Position numbers and translations under genes: made by a program. A DNA stretch of 64,000 nucleotides from Clostridiaceae bacterium (GTDB taxonomy: Bacteria > Bacillota > Clostridia > Oscillospirales > Butyricicoccaceae): contig QXXE01000017.1 in assembly GCA_009911355.1 (NCBI GenBank), positions 1-64,000 of the forward strand, in the 5' to 3' direction. Below are positions 25,961-35,031 of the stretch, in pieces; position 1 is the first letter of the stretch, and every line of letters begins with the position of its first letter. Under the pieces are notes generated by a model. It saw nothing but the letters and a program-made list of their open reading frames with translations. It did not search any database and had not been told where the DNA came from.

Positions 25961-26878
25961 TTACCTGATTGCGGAGACGATATCGTCACGCATCCGCAGC
26001 GCTTCGGCGCGGGCGGCTTCGCGGAAGTCCTCGCCGTTTTTGCCGGTCTTTTTCCATGCGCACATGATGCCGCGAGAGGAATTGACGATCGCGCCGAGGC
26101 CGTCGGGGTTAAAGCTGTTTGCGATATCCTTTGCCGTCGCGCCCTGCGCGCCGTAGCCCGGCACGAGGAAATAGGATTTCGGCAGCAGCTGGCGGATCGC
26201 TTTTTGTTCGTCGGGGTAGGTTGCGCCGACGACTGCGCCGACCTGGTTGTAGCCGCAGGGGGTATCCAGCCCTTCGCCCCACTGGGCGACCTTTTCCGCC
26301 ATGCGTGCGTAGAGGGGCGCGCCCTCCATGTCGCGGTTCTGGAACTCGCCGGAAGAGGGGTTGGAGGTCTTGACGAGGACAAAGATGGACTTATCGCGGC
26401 CGCGGCACTCCTTGAGGAAGGGCTCGACGCCGTCGGTGCCGAGATAGCCGTTGACCGTTGCACAGTCGCAGCCGTAGGGGGCGATTTCGGTGTCGCCGAC
26501 GCGGGTGCGCCCGAGGTAGGCTTCGGCATACGCGCTTGCTGTTGCGCCGATGTCGTTGCGTTTGATGTCGGCGATGACATACATGCCCTTTGCGTGGGCG
26601 TAATCGATGGTTTGCTTGAGCGCCATTGCGCCGTAGGAGCCGAGCAGCTCATAATAGGCGGCCTGCGGCTTGACGGCGGGGACGATATCGCACAGCGCGT
26701 CAATCAGGCCGCAGTTGAAGGCGACCATCGATTCCGCGACTGCGCGGAGGGTTTCGCCGTGCAGCAGGAAGTTGCGGCGCAGGATGCTTTCGGGGATGTA
26801 CTCGGCGCGCGCGTCCAGGCCGGCGACGGTGGGGTTGCCTTTTTCTTTAATTTTCGCGACTAAAGTGTTGATGGACAT
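25961..26878 (-). CDS. pyrF: Orotidine 5'-phosphate decarboxylase
   Basis: A 305-residue type 2 OMP decarboxylase. The catalytic motif ADIKRNDIGATA is near residue 95, and the phosphate-binding VPGYGAQG near 220. It makes UMP in the last step of pyrimidine synthesis. The length fits the longer bacterial subgroup. A GGAGAAACTT precedes the ATG. The 91-bp gap to pyrR shows no promoter. Confidence 0.96.
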   Translation of the reverse strand: MSINTLVAKIKEKGNPTVAGLDARAEYIPESILRRNFLLHGETLRAVAESMVAFNCGLIDALCDIVPAVKPQAAYYELLGSYGAMALKQTIDYAHAKGMYVIADIKRNDIGATASAYAEAYLGRTRVGDTEIAPYGCDCATVNGYLGTDGVEPFLKECRGRDKSIFVLVKTSNPSSGEFQNRDMEGAPLYARMAEKVAQWGEGLDTPCGYNQVGAVVGATYPDEQKAIRQLLPKSYFLVPGYGAQGATAKDIANSFNPDGLGAIVNSSRGIMCAWKKTGKNGEDFREAARAEALRMRDDIVSAIR

Positions 26879-26969
26879 AAGTTTCTCCTTTCAGAATGTG
26901 GCGTCCGGTTTGGTGGGGCTGTTCTTACAATTGCAGTGCCTGCTTTGCAGGGGTGCGTGGGAAAGCCGG

Positions 26970-27515
26970 TCAGGGCTTTCCGGCGCGGGTGAGGATGACG
27001 GCGTCTTCGCCGTCGACCTCGCGCAGATGGACGTTGACCCGTTCCGAGCGGGCGGTGGGGACGTTTTTCCCGACGTAGTCGGCGCGGATGGGCAGCTCGC
27101 GGTGCCCGCGGTCGACCAGTGCCGCCAGCTGGATGCGTTCGGCGCGGCCCATGCGGCGCACGGCTTCGATTGCGGCGATTGCGGTGCGGCCTGTGTACAG
27201 CACGTCGTCCACGAGGACGACTGTGCAGCTTGCCAGCCCTGGCGGGCTGGGGGGGAGGCGGGACGGCTGTGCGCGTGCTTCGGGCGGCAGGTCGTCGCGC
27301 AGGGGGCGCACGTCTAGGGCGATGACGGGCGGGCGTGCGCCCTCGGCTTCTGCGATGCGTGTGGAAAGGCGTTCGGCGAGGTGTTCGCCGCGTGTCCGGA
27401 TACCTGCCAGCAGGAGGCCCTTTACGCCGTGGTTTTTTTCGAGGATTTCAAAGCTGATCCGTGTCAGGGCGCGGGAAATCGCACCTTCGTCCAGAATGAT
27501 TGTTTGATCCTGCAA
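26970..27515 (-). CDS. pyrR: Pyrimidine operon regulator PyrR
   Basis: A 181-residue PyrR with the PRPP-binding motif VVLVDDVLYTGRT. It binds UMP and the leader RNA to promote early termination, and has weak uracil phosphoribosyltransferase activity. It is the first gene of the operon, directly behind its own attenuator. A proline-rich insert (QPSRLPPSPPG) near residues 83-93 is unusual for the family. Confidence 0.95.
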   Translation of the reverse strand: MQDQTIILDEGAISRALTRISFEILEKNHGVKGLLLAGIRTRGEHLAERLSTRIAEAEGARPPVIALDVRPLRDDLPPEARAQPSRLPPSPPGLASCTVVLVDDVLYTGRTAIAAIEAVRRMGRAERIQLAALVDRGHRELPIRADYVGKNVPTARSERVNVHLREVDGEDAVILTRAGKP

Positions 27516-27535
27516 AATCCCCCTCCTTTCGCAAA

Positions 27536-27576
27536 TAAAAAACAGCTACCCGGCCTTTTTTTCAGGCGGGAAGCTG
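27536..27576 (-). terminator. Attenuator terminator of the pyr leader
   Basis: On the minus strand CAGCTTCCCGCCTG (27576-27563) pairs with GGCCGGGTAGCTG (27555-27543), followed by a T run. It sits just before pyrR and downstream of the PyrR binding loop, as in Bacillus pyr leaders. Confidence 0.85.
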
Positions 27577-27637
27577 CACAAAATAGACCTGTCCCGAAAA
27601 ACAGGCTGCCTCCATTGGTACCCAGCGCGCCGCCTTC

Positions 27638-27655
27638 GCGGACTCTCTGGTCCGC
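27638..27655 (-). promoter_or_regulatory. PyrR-binding loop of the pyr leader
   Basis: GCGGACCAGAGAGTCCGC on the minus strand forms a stem with CCAGAGAG at its tip, the core of the known PyrR-binding hairpin. Binding with UMP should favour the terminator at 27536-27576. Confidence 0.85.
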
Positions 27656-27685
27656 ATTTAAAGGTTCGCAGTTTTTACTGATTCT

Positions 27686-27714
27686 ATTATATCGTGCGGG
27701 GGGCGGTTTGTATA
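27686..27714 (-). promoter_or_regulatory. Promoter of the pyrimidine operon
   Basis: TATACA (27714-27709), a 17-bp spacer and TATAAT (27691-27686). Start is near 27679, giving a leader of about 165 nt. Confidence 0.65.
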
Positions 27715-27784
27715 CCCTTATTTTCACCCAACAAAGCGCCGGATCACGCGCCATTTTGCATCTTTTTTACAAAACCGCCGTTTG

Positions 27785-27893
27785 CCAGGGGACGCTGTCC
27801 CCTGGACCCCTGCCAGAGGGCTCTGCCCTCTGGACTCCCGCGATTTTTTTGTAAAAAAATCGAGTAAAAACTTCATTACGCCTGCGGGCGGGA
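27785..27893. repeat. Mosaic intergenic repeat, copy 6
   Basis: Contains GGGGACGCTGTCCCC and CCAGAGGGC/GCCCTCTGG hairpins, the AT hairpin CGATTTTTTT/AAAAAAATCG (about 27841-27864) and the GCCTGCGGGCGGGACG module. Confidence 0.75.
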
Positions 27894-28029
27894 CGAAAGA
27901 AAGGCGGAATTGTTCAAAACTGGTCAGTATCTTACAAAAAGCACCGCTTATATTCTGCTGTGCGTTGGGTAATACTCTGTTTATAAGCAAGCAAACAATC
28001 GGTATGGAACAGAAAGGTGGCGTATTTTT

Positions 28030-28233
28030 ATGCGGACAGGCGCTTTGATGACTGGGCTGACGGCAGGGCTCGCGGCCGGTGCGGTCGCATCGATGATGGC
28101 GGCAGGCGCGATGATGAACCCCTCGGTTCGCCGTCAGGTGAACCGTACCGCCCGGAAAGCGGAAAACCAGATGCATCAGCTCGCCGGGAAGGCGGAGCAT
28201 CAGATGCATGATGTGATGAACAGGTTCCACTAA
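28030..28233 (+). CDS. Small Gly/Ala-rich membrane protein
   Basis: A 67-residue protein with one Gly-, Ala- and Met-rich hydrophobic segment (about 6-29, TGLTAGLAAGAVASMMAAG), followed by an amphipathic basic tail rich in His, Gln and Met (ENQMHQLAGKAEHQMHDVMN). The pattern resembles short YtxH-like proteins, but I cannot assign a family. GAAAGGTGG lies before the ATG and a strong terminator follows, so it is probably a real single-gene unit. Confidence 0.65.
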   Translation: MRTGALMTGLTAGLAAGAVASMMAAGAMMNPSVRRQVNRTARKAENQMHQLAGKAEHQMHDVMNRFH

Positions 28234-28236
28234 GCG

Positions 28237-28275
28237 CAGGACGGGGAAGGCTTTTGGCCTTTCCCGTCCTGTTTT
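28237..28275 (+). terminator. Intrinsic terminator of the small membrane protein gene
   Basis: A stem of about 15 bp (28237-28251 with 28257-28271) with a 5-nt loop, then TTTTG. Confidence 0.85.
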
Positions 28276-28337
28276 GTGCGGTTTTTTACTGAATTTGTAC
28301 GTCACAAAGAAAAAATATTTGATTTCTGAAATGGCGC

Positions 28338-28380
28338 GTGACAATGGGGTTCCAATGTGTTACAATATTTATAAAATATT
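28338..28380 (+). promoter_or_regulatory. Promoter with palindrome at the start site
   Basis: GTGACA (28338-28343), a 17-bp spacer and TACAAT (28361-28366). The palindrome AATATTT-ATA-AAATATT (28364-28380) overlaps the -10 box and start site, as an operator would. Confidence 0.6.
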
Positions 28381-28407
28381 GTTACTTTCAAGCAGTAGGA
28401 CGATGCC

Positions 28408-28562
28408 CGTCGTCCCGCCCGCAGGCGATAAATGGGATTCCAAAGGGACTAGTCCCTTTGGTGCCCGCCGCATAGGCGCGGGGTGCAGGGGCAGAGCCCC
28501 GCTGCCCGCCGCACAGGCGCGGGGCGCAGGGGCAGAGCCCCGCTGCCCGCCGCATAGGCGCA
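28408..28562. repeat. Mosaic intergenic repeat, copy 7
   Basis: Contains the CGTCCCGCCCGCAGGCG module, a CCAAAGGGAC/GTCCCTTTGG hairpin and two full tandem units with GCCGCATAGGCGCGGGG. It lies in the 5' leader of the next gene, between its promoter and its ribosome site. Confidence 0.75.
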
Positions 28563-28576
28563 GAAGGGAGATTGCT

Positions 28577-29158
28577 ATGCAAATTCAAGGTTATCAGCGT
28601 ACACAAGCCGGCGCGTGGCCCGCGCCTCTGCGGAAAGGGGAAGCGTCCAGCAGCTTTTCCGGGCTGCTCAAGAATGCCACGCAGAAGCCCGACTATGAAG
28701 AGCCCCAAGACCTCGGAAATGGGCGCGTGCGTATCGATCTGTGGCAGTATTACCGCTGGCGCGAGACCCGCGAGCCAATCGAAGTGCCCAGCCATGACGG
28801 CTGGACAGAGGAAAATATCGCCTTCCTGAAAGACCGCTACCCCGGCACCCTCTCGCCCTATGAGCGACTGGAAGCGGTTGATACCATGCTGGAAATGGGC
28901 TGCATCACGATTGCAGAGTACCGCAGGGTGACCGGCACCGAGCAGTCGCTCGAAACAATTGTGGTCCCCGCCGGGGAAACCACCTGCATCTCGCGCCCCC
29001 TTGAGGACAGTATTCCTGGGTTTGTCTATCCCTTCGGGACAGCTGCCGCCTCCGATCTGCTGGCCGGGCTGTTCCGTCCCGCGCCAATCGGCAAAGCGGA
29101 CACGCTGGATAAGCTGTTTGAAATTTTAGACGCGGTCAGCAGCGTGCAGAGGCACTGA
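28577..29158 (+). CDS. Hypothetical cytoplasmic protein
   Basis: A 193-residue protein without signal peptide or membrane segment. I do not recognise it. The N-terminal 30 residues look disordered. A central part (about 55-120) holds WQYYRWRETRE and the segment LSPYERLEAVDTMLEMGCITIAEYRR, which reads like a small helical domain. The C-terminus is mixed. AGAAGGGAG is 6 nt before the ATG. A promoter at 28338 and a terminator directly behind support expression as a single gene. Confidence 0.65.
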   Translation: MQIQGYQRTQAGAWPAPLRKGEASSSFSGLLKNATQKPDYEEPQDLGNGRVRIDLWQYYRWRETREPIEVPSHDGWTEENIAFLKDRYPGTLSPYERLEAVDTMLEMGCITIAEYRRVTGTEQSLETIVVPAGETTCISRPLEDSIPGFVYPFGTAAASDLLAGLFRPAPIGKADTLDKLFEILDAVSSVQRH

Positions 29159-29175
29159 CCGGATCACAGTATAAA

Positions 29176-29215
29176 AAGCTGCCAAACGGCGTTTCACCGT
29201 TTGGCAGCTTCCTTT
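29176..29215 (+). terminator. Intrinsic terminator after the hypothetical gene
   Basis: A perfect 14-bp stem AAGCTGCCAAACGG (29176-29189) with 29197-29210, then TCCTTTATTT. It may also stop the kinase transcript from the other strand. Confidence 0.85.
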
Positions 29216-29272
29216 ATTTGAGGCTGCGGTAATTCTGTTTGGACGCCGCTTCGGGCGCCTGCTGCTGCTCCC

Positions 29273-31846
29273 TTATTTGAGATGCTTTTTGAGCTTGTAG
29301 GCCACAGCCTGGATATCAATCGGCTTTGCTAAATGGTCGTCCATTCCGCATTCCAGGCACCGTTGGATATCCTCTGAAAACGCGTCGGCAGTCATGGCAA
29401 TAATGGGAATCCCCGCGTCCGCGCGTTCCAGCCGCCGGATGGCCGCTGTCGCTTCGTAACCGTCCATAACAGGCATCCGGACATCCATGATGATCGCGTC
29501 ATAATGCCCAACCGGGGATTCCTCGAATTTTTTGACGCAGATTTCCCCGTTTTCAGCCCAATCCAAATCCAGCTCTAGGTCAGCAAGCAGCTCGCTTGCC
29601 ACCTCCCAATTGAGCTCGTTGTCCTCCGCCAGCAAGATATGCTTCCCGCGCAGCACCAGGTCAACCGCGTTTTCTGCGCTGTCTGTCTTTTCGTCGGCAG
29701 TTCCGGCAAATGCTTGCAGCGCGTCAAGCAGCGTGGATTTGAACAGCGGTTTGGATAGAAAACCGGAAATCCCAGCGTCCCTTGCCTCCGCCTCGATCCC
29801 GCTCCAATCGCAGGCCGCGAGCAGCAGGGCCGGGCCGCTGTCCCCGCTGTTTAAGCGGATTGCGCGGACGGCTTCCATCCCATCCATCCCCGGAAGCTCG
29901 GAGTCCAGGATAGCCAGCTGGTAACCGTCGTCCCTGCGGTGTTCGGAAATCCGTTCGATTGCCTGTTCCGCGCTCAGGCACCAGTCTGCGTGTACCCCCA
30001 AGTCCGCGAGCGTATGGGCCGTGCTGGCGCATAGCCGCTCATCTCCGTCGACCAGCAGGATGTCCCAGTGAGGGAACGCGATACCCTGCTCCCGCCCCGC
30101 TGCTTTTTCAAGGTCGAGGGCAACATGGAATTCACTGCCCTGGCCCTGCTCGCTGCGGACCGAAATAGAGCCGCCCATCGCGTCCACGATACACTTGGTG
30201 ATCGACATCCCAAGCCCGGAGCCTTCCGTTTTCTGCACCCGCGTGTTATCCTCCCGGCTGAAGGAGTCAAAGATTTGTTTCTGATACTCCTGCGACATGC
30301 CGATCCCCGTATCGCGCACCAGGAAATGGGTGCGGACGCAGGCGGGGTCCTCCGGCAGCGGCTCCTGATACACCGACACCTGTACAGAACCGTTCTCCGG
30401 CGTGAATTTGACGGCGTTCCCCAGCAGGTTGATCAGCACCTGGTTTAGCCGCACGCTGTCGCAGTACACCTCTTCCGAAAGGATTTCGTAGGCTGCCGCG
30501 CGGAACCGCTGGTTTTTCGCCTGGACCTGGGGCTGTATCATGTTCACGATGCTGTCCATGACCTCCCGGAGCGATACCGGCTCGATATTCAGCGTCATTT
30601 TGCCGCTTTCGATCTTCGAGATATCCAGCACGTCGTTGATCAGCCCCAGCAGATGCTTGCCGGACAGCGCGATTTTACCCAGGTAATCCCCGACCTGCTC
30701 CGGATTATGCGTATTGTTCATCGCAAGGGTGGTCATACCGATAATGGCATTCATGGGCGTGCGGATATCGTGGCTCATGCTGGAAAGGAAATCCTGCTTG
30801 GCCGCATTCGCGTGCTCCGCTTCCTTCCGCGCCGCGTCGGTTTCGATGTTCATGCGCTTGAGCTCGGATACCTGGTTGCGGAATAATTTTAAGTATTGCC
30901 GCAGGATGAAAAGCAGCATGGCGATCACCGCGAGGGAGCAGGCATAAACGATAGCGAGCCAGTGGGTGCCCATCCCCGAAATCACGCGGTCGATCCGGTC
31001 AAATGGTAGGACGGTCACCAGGTACCATTCGCAGTAGGGAAGGTCGGTGCAGTACAGATGCCACCGCGAGTCCCCGCCTTCCAGGATCACCGTATAATCT
31101 TCGCCTGTTTCCATCGCGGCGGTCAGCTGCCCGATATAGGAAGCCGCCATGCCATCCTGGCCCTCAAAGATGCTGTAAAGCCGGTCGAAATAATTATCGT
31201 GGTCGTCGCCCTCGTTTCCGACGACATAGCTGCCGTCATCGCGGATGACAAACGAATAGCTCAGCGAGCTGTCGGAATCGAGGAAAAGGACCTCGCTCAT
31301 GTATTTTGTCGAAAGGCCCACGGCGATCGCAAGGCTGCGGCTCCCGTCAGACATGGGATATTCGCAGGGTACTCCAAACAGGATTACGCCGTCCCCATTG
31401 CTGTCAACCGCGGACGCCGCCTTGCGCTTGCCGTCCCGCAGGCTGTCCAAAAACGGTTCCGGGTGGTTGGGTTCCACCGGGTCGCCGTAAATCATTTCAA
31501 TTTCGCCGTCGGGCGAATACAGGGCGGCGCATAAGAAATGCCGTGCCTTTGCGCCGTACTCGATGTCTTCCCTTGCGCCATAGGTGGAATTTTCGGGATC
31601 CGCTGCAATGCGGGCAATCGATTCCGCCATTGTCAGGCGCAGCTCGATGATCGTTTCAAAGTGCAGCGACACCTGCTCGTTCATCCCGTCCATATAGGCG
31701 ATGCCTATATCCTCAATCGTGCTTTCACTCATTCTGTGAATGGAGATTCCGAGGAAGGAAAACACGAAGGCCGTGAAACAAATGGTTACCGCGATACTGA
31801 TTTTCAAAGAATGTGGCAAAGCCTTGTTTTGCATATTGATTTCCAT
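29273..31846 (-). CDS. Hybrid sensor histidine kinase with two receiver domains
   Basis: A membrane kinase of about 857 residues. One helix near 17-38 and another near 305-328 enclose an extracellular sensor region of Cache type. The HisKA domain has the phosphorylated His in SSMSHDIRTPMN (near residue 360). HATPase motifs are NLLGNAVKF and DTGIGMS. Two receiver domains follow: the first (about 605-715) with Asp in AILDSELPG, the second (about 735-855) with IIMDVRMPVMDGYEA. No output domain or separate regulator is nearby. The gene starts within 15 bp of the stop of the second kinase, so they are co-transcribed. The start is uncertain between 31846 and 31834. Confidence 0.85.
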   Translation of the reverse strand: MEINMQNKALPHSLKISIAVTICFTAFVFSFLGISIHRMSESTIEDIGIAYMDGMNEQVSLHFETIIELRLTMAESIARIAADPENSTYGAREDIEYGAKARHFLCAALYSPDGEIEMIYGDPVEPNHPEPFLDSLRDGKRKAASAVDSNGDGVILFGVPCEYPMSDGSRSLAIAVGLSTKYMSEVLFLDSDSSLSYSFVIRDDGSYVVGNEGDDHDNYFDRLYSIFEGQDGMAASYIGQLTAAMETGEDYTVILEGGDSRWHLYCTDLPYCEWYLVTVLPFDRIDRVISGMGTHWLAIVYACSLAVIAMLLFILRQYLKLFRNQVSELKRMNIETDAARKEAEHANAAKQDFLSSMSHDIRTPMNAIIGMTTLAMNNTHNPEQVGDYLGKIALSGKHLLGLINDVLDISKIESGKMTLNIEPVSLREVMDSIVNMIQPQVQAKNQRFRAAAYEILSEEVYCDSVRLNQVLINLLGNAVKFTPENGSVQVSVYQEPLPEDPACVRTHFLVRDTGIGMSQEYQKQIFDSFSREDNTRVQKTEGSGLGMSITKCIVDAMGGSISVRSEQGQGSEFHVALDLEKAAGREQGIAFPHWDILLVDGDERLCASTAHTLADLGVHADWCLSAEQAIERISEHRRDDGYQLAILDSELPGMDGMEAVRAIRLNSGDSGPALLLAACDWSGIEAEARDAGISGFLSKPLFKSTLLDALQAFAGTADEKTDSAENAVDLVLRGKHILLAEDNELNWEVASELLADLELDLDWAENGEICVKKFEESPVGHYDAIIMDVRMPVMDGYEATAAIRRLERADAGIPIIAMTADAFSEDIQRCLECGMDDHLAKPIDIQAVAYKLKKHLK

Positions 31847-31858
31847 CTCCACAGTGTT

Positions 31859-32743
31859 TCATAGTTGCGCTGCCGGGGACGGGACGCCCTCCGCCCCGGG
31901 TGGCTGGCAGATTCTCAGCTCGTCCATGAGCTGGAACATTTTGCGGATATCCACTGGTTTGGCCAGATGCGCGTTCATCCCAGCGCCTTTTGCCAGCGCG
32001 ATATCCTCTTCAAAGGCGTTCGCCGATAGGGCGATAATGGGCACCGACTGCGCGTCCGCGCGGTCCAGCCCGCGGATCACCCGCGCCGCTTCGTACCCGC
32101 TCATGACCGGCATCATCAGGTCCATCAGCACGCAGTCAAACGCCCACGGGCCGGCTGCCGCGAATGCGTCCACGGCGGCTTTCCCGTCGTTGGCGGTTAC
32201 GACCTCCATGTCGGCTTCCTGGAGGATGTACTCTACGATTTCGCAGTTGATCTCGTTGTCCTCCACCAGCAGGACGCGCATTCCGGCGAGCTTGCCCGCA
32301 TCCCAGCTTTCCTCCGCAGGCTGCGCGCGCTGCTGCCCGTCGAGCTGGACGGGCAGGGTGATTTTGACAATGCTCCCCTTGCCGACCTGGCTGTCGATCG
32401 TAACCGTGCCCTTCATCTGGTCGACCAGCTTCTTGACGATGGACATACCGAGCCCGACGCCGCTATAATGGGTCCGCGCGTCCTGGTGCTCCTGCGTGAA
32501 CGGTTCAAAAATGTGCTCCTGGAAGTCGGCGCCAATGCCGATCCCGGTATCTTCAATGATAAATTGGCAGCTTGCAGACCCGTCCGGGAGGGCGGCCGCC
32601 GCTGCCCGGACCAGTACAGAGCCGCCCGGGTGGTTATACCGGAGCGCGTTGTCAATGACGTTCATCAGGATTTGCTTGAGGTGCAGCGGATTGCCGACCA
32701 TCCTGCGGCTGTGCAGGCCGGATTCTTCCAGTTCCAGCTGCAC
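31859..32743 (-). pseudogene. C-terminal part of a frameshifted hybrid histidine kinase
   Basis: About 294 residues in a different frame from the preceding 32665-34485 piece. It carries the rest of the HATPase domain (N box LKQILMNVIDNALRY, G boxes DTGIGIG and GVGLGMSIVKK) and a receiver domain (about 155-275, Asp in CVLMDLMMPVMSG). The sequence joins smoothly if one base is restored near 32744-32750, where the upstream frame ends in PLADER and this frame begins VQLELEESGLH. No ribosome site precedes it, so it is a broken end and not a gene of its own, unless the ribosome shifts frame here. Confidence 0.8.
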
Positions 32744-34485
32744 CTTCGCTCGTCCGCGAGGGGGGACAGGATCGCGATGCAGTCTTCCAGGATCTCATGG
32801 AGGTCGAAGGGTTCCTCCACCGTCGAGGGCCTGCCGCTTTCCAGCTTGCTGACCTGGAGCACGTCGTTGACGAGCGACAGCAGGTGCTCGGTTGACAGAC
32901 GGATTTTCCTGCGGCACTCTGCCCGCCGCACCGGGTCGTCCGGGTCCCGTTCCAGAATGGCCAGCATCCCCAGGATCCCGTTGATCGGCGTGCGGAGGTC
33001 ATGGGACATATGGGAGAGGAATTCGCTTTTTGCCGAGTTGGCCTTCCGTACCCGTTCCAGAAGCTCCATGATGGACTGCTCCTGCTTCTTTCTCGTCACC
33101 ATGGTTTCCGTGATGTCCTGATGGTACCCGTTCAGGCTGACGCCCGGCTTTTTGAAGGTCTTGTCCGGCACGCCGCCGCAGCGGACGTAGATTTTCCCGA
33201 GCGCCGGGTGGTTCCAGGGATAGATCACTTCGCTGCGCCCTGTGTCGAGGATCTCCTGCACCGCTTGCTGTACCATTTCTACATAATCCGGCTCTATATT
33301 GGCAAACCAGTGCTGGTAGCACGCCTCCGGCCCGATCCCGTCCGGCACGCCCAGAAGGATCTGCATGGTGCGGTCGGCGTACATCCGCGGCGGGCAGCCC
33401 TCTTCCAGCTCGATCGTCCAGATGCCCGTCCGGGCCCCTTCCAGGATATCCTCCAGGCTCCGCCTTGCTTCCAGCTTGTATTTTTCCTCCTGCTCTACAA
33501 CGGCGTTGACGTCGCGCTGGGCGAAGATCGCGCAGTGCTCGGTTTCGGTATTCTCGATGGCGGAAAAGTGGATTTCCAGGTATTGAAGGTCGGTGAAATT
33601 GTCCTTTACCTGGTAGCGGACAGAAAACTTTTTCTCGGCCCGGAGCTGGGAAAGCACGTAATCCTTGTTTGTCATGGCGCGGAGCCGCTCCTGGTCCTGC
33701 GGGACCACGCATTTGGAGATATACCGTTCCATTGCCGCCTGATAGCCGTCCTGGAAATGGAGGGCCCAATCCAGCCCGATCCGCTGGCTGTCGCGGTAGG
33801 TGATGCATTCGCCGGTGTCGAGGTTGACCTGATAGATGCCCAGATAGTCCACGCTCAGGGCGTGGAGGACATTATAGCTCCGCTTTTGCAGTTCCCGGAA
33901 CAGGTTGCGGCGCTTGAGGGAAGAAACAATAAAATATGCCGCCGTCTGGAGCATATTCGATGTGTATTCCAGCGATTTGACAGGGGGATTATCCACGCCG
34001 TAAAAGCCGATGATTTTTTCCCCGTCATACAGGGGGACCACTACGAGGGAATTGACGCCCTGCCGCTTCAGGTTCTCGTACTGGAGGGGGTCGGTTTCCT
34101 GGATATCCTCCAGGCGCTCAATGACAATGTGTTTGCTGACGCGGAACTTCCGGTACCAGCTGGCGCACACCTCCGGGGGGACGTTTTGCAGGTTCTCCTT
34201 TTCCGGTTCCACCCCGTCGGCGACCCATTCGTATGTATTGTCGTCGCAGCCGGATTCGTTCTGCTCAAAGATATAGGTACGCTCCCCGTTCAGGGCGTTC
34301 CCCAAATGCTTGAGCAGCATTTCAAGTGAATCATCCGGGGTTTCCTCCATCAGGGCGGCCCGCAGGCCCTCGTTGATAACGGCTTCTAGGTTCTGGACGC
34401 TCTGCATATCATGGTGCTGCTTGCAGGACTCGGCGGCAGGAACGCTTTCCCCGCCTCGCTTTAACAGTCCGCCTGAATAATCCAT
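32665..34485 (-). pseudogene. N-terminal part of a frameshifted hybrid histidine kinase
   Basis: About 606 residues from the ATG at 34485, chosen for its GGAGG 9 nt upstream. A GAF-like domain (about 35-190, with TYIFEQNESG and GVNSLVVVPLYDGEKIIGFYGVDNPP) is followed by two PAS-like domains and a HisKA domain with the phospho-acceptor His in SHMSHDLRTPING near residue 497. The frame then runs out at the start of the HATPase domain: after PLADER it reads unrelated sequence to a stop at 32665. The restored protein would be about 875 residues, cytoplasmic. A sequencing error, a real mutation or a programmed shift are all possible. Confidence 0.8.
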
Positions 34486-34635
34486 ATGTCTTTCCTCCAC
34501 GTTGACCGCTTCCCGACCAAAGCTGATGCAGCGAATTCCGGTATACAGCGTGTTTCAGGATACCCTGCCCTGAATTTGAGTGGCCGTTCCGGTTTGTTCC
34601 TGTATCTTCGCCGCAAAAGTCAGAAAATCTTTATC

Positions 34636-34664
34636 ATAATACCATACTCTTCTAACTGCGTCAA
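34636..34664 (-). promoter_or_regulatory. Promoter of the histidine kinase pair
   Basis: TTGACG (34664-34659), a 17-bp spacer and TATTAT (34641-34636), about 150 nt before the kinase start. Confidence 0.65.
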
Positions 34665-34834
34665 TGAGCAGACAGCACAAAACGTATACAAACTGTAGGA
34701 TTGTTAACAAATCATTTTATATGGAGGCCAGGCCCTTTGCTGGGTTTTTTTGGAAGGGCTGTGCGCGCCCGCCGCCTTTTGTCGTGATCGCGGGCCGTGA
34801 CAATTTTTTGGACGGCCCGTATCCGGTTTTAGGG

Positions 34835-34877
34835 CAAAAAAACGCCCGGGAACCGGGCGTAAAGCCCGGTTCCCGGG
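34835..34877 (-). terminator. Intrinsic terminator of the YesL-like gene
   Basis: A 14-bp stem CCCGGGAACCGGGC (34845-34858) with 34864-34877 and a 5-nt loop, followed on the minus strand by seven T. It lies about 155 bp after the stop. The bases between show nothing else. Confidence 0.8.
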
Positions 34878-35031
34878 GGGTGGGGCGGTGAAGGGGGCGG
34901 CGCGGGCAAAAGCCGGCGCTGCGGCTGTTTTGCGCCGCAAGGGCTGGCGCTGATGGCCACCGCCTGTGGGTTGCGGAAACTGGGATCGCCAGTGGGGGCG
35001 GCTGCGGCAGGGAGGGAAAGCGGTGGCCGGG

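Noticed and set aside
28388-28795. A minus-strand frame over repeat copy 7 and the hypothetical gene
   Set aside because: It combines repeat sequence with antisense of 28577-29158 and has no start signals.
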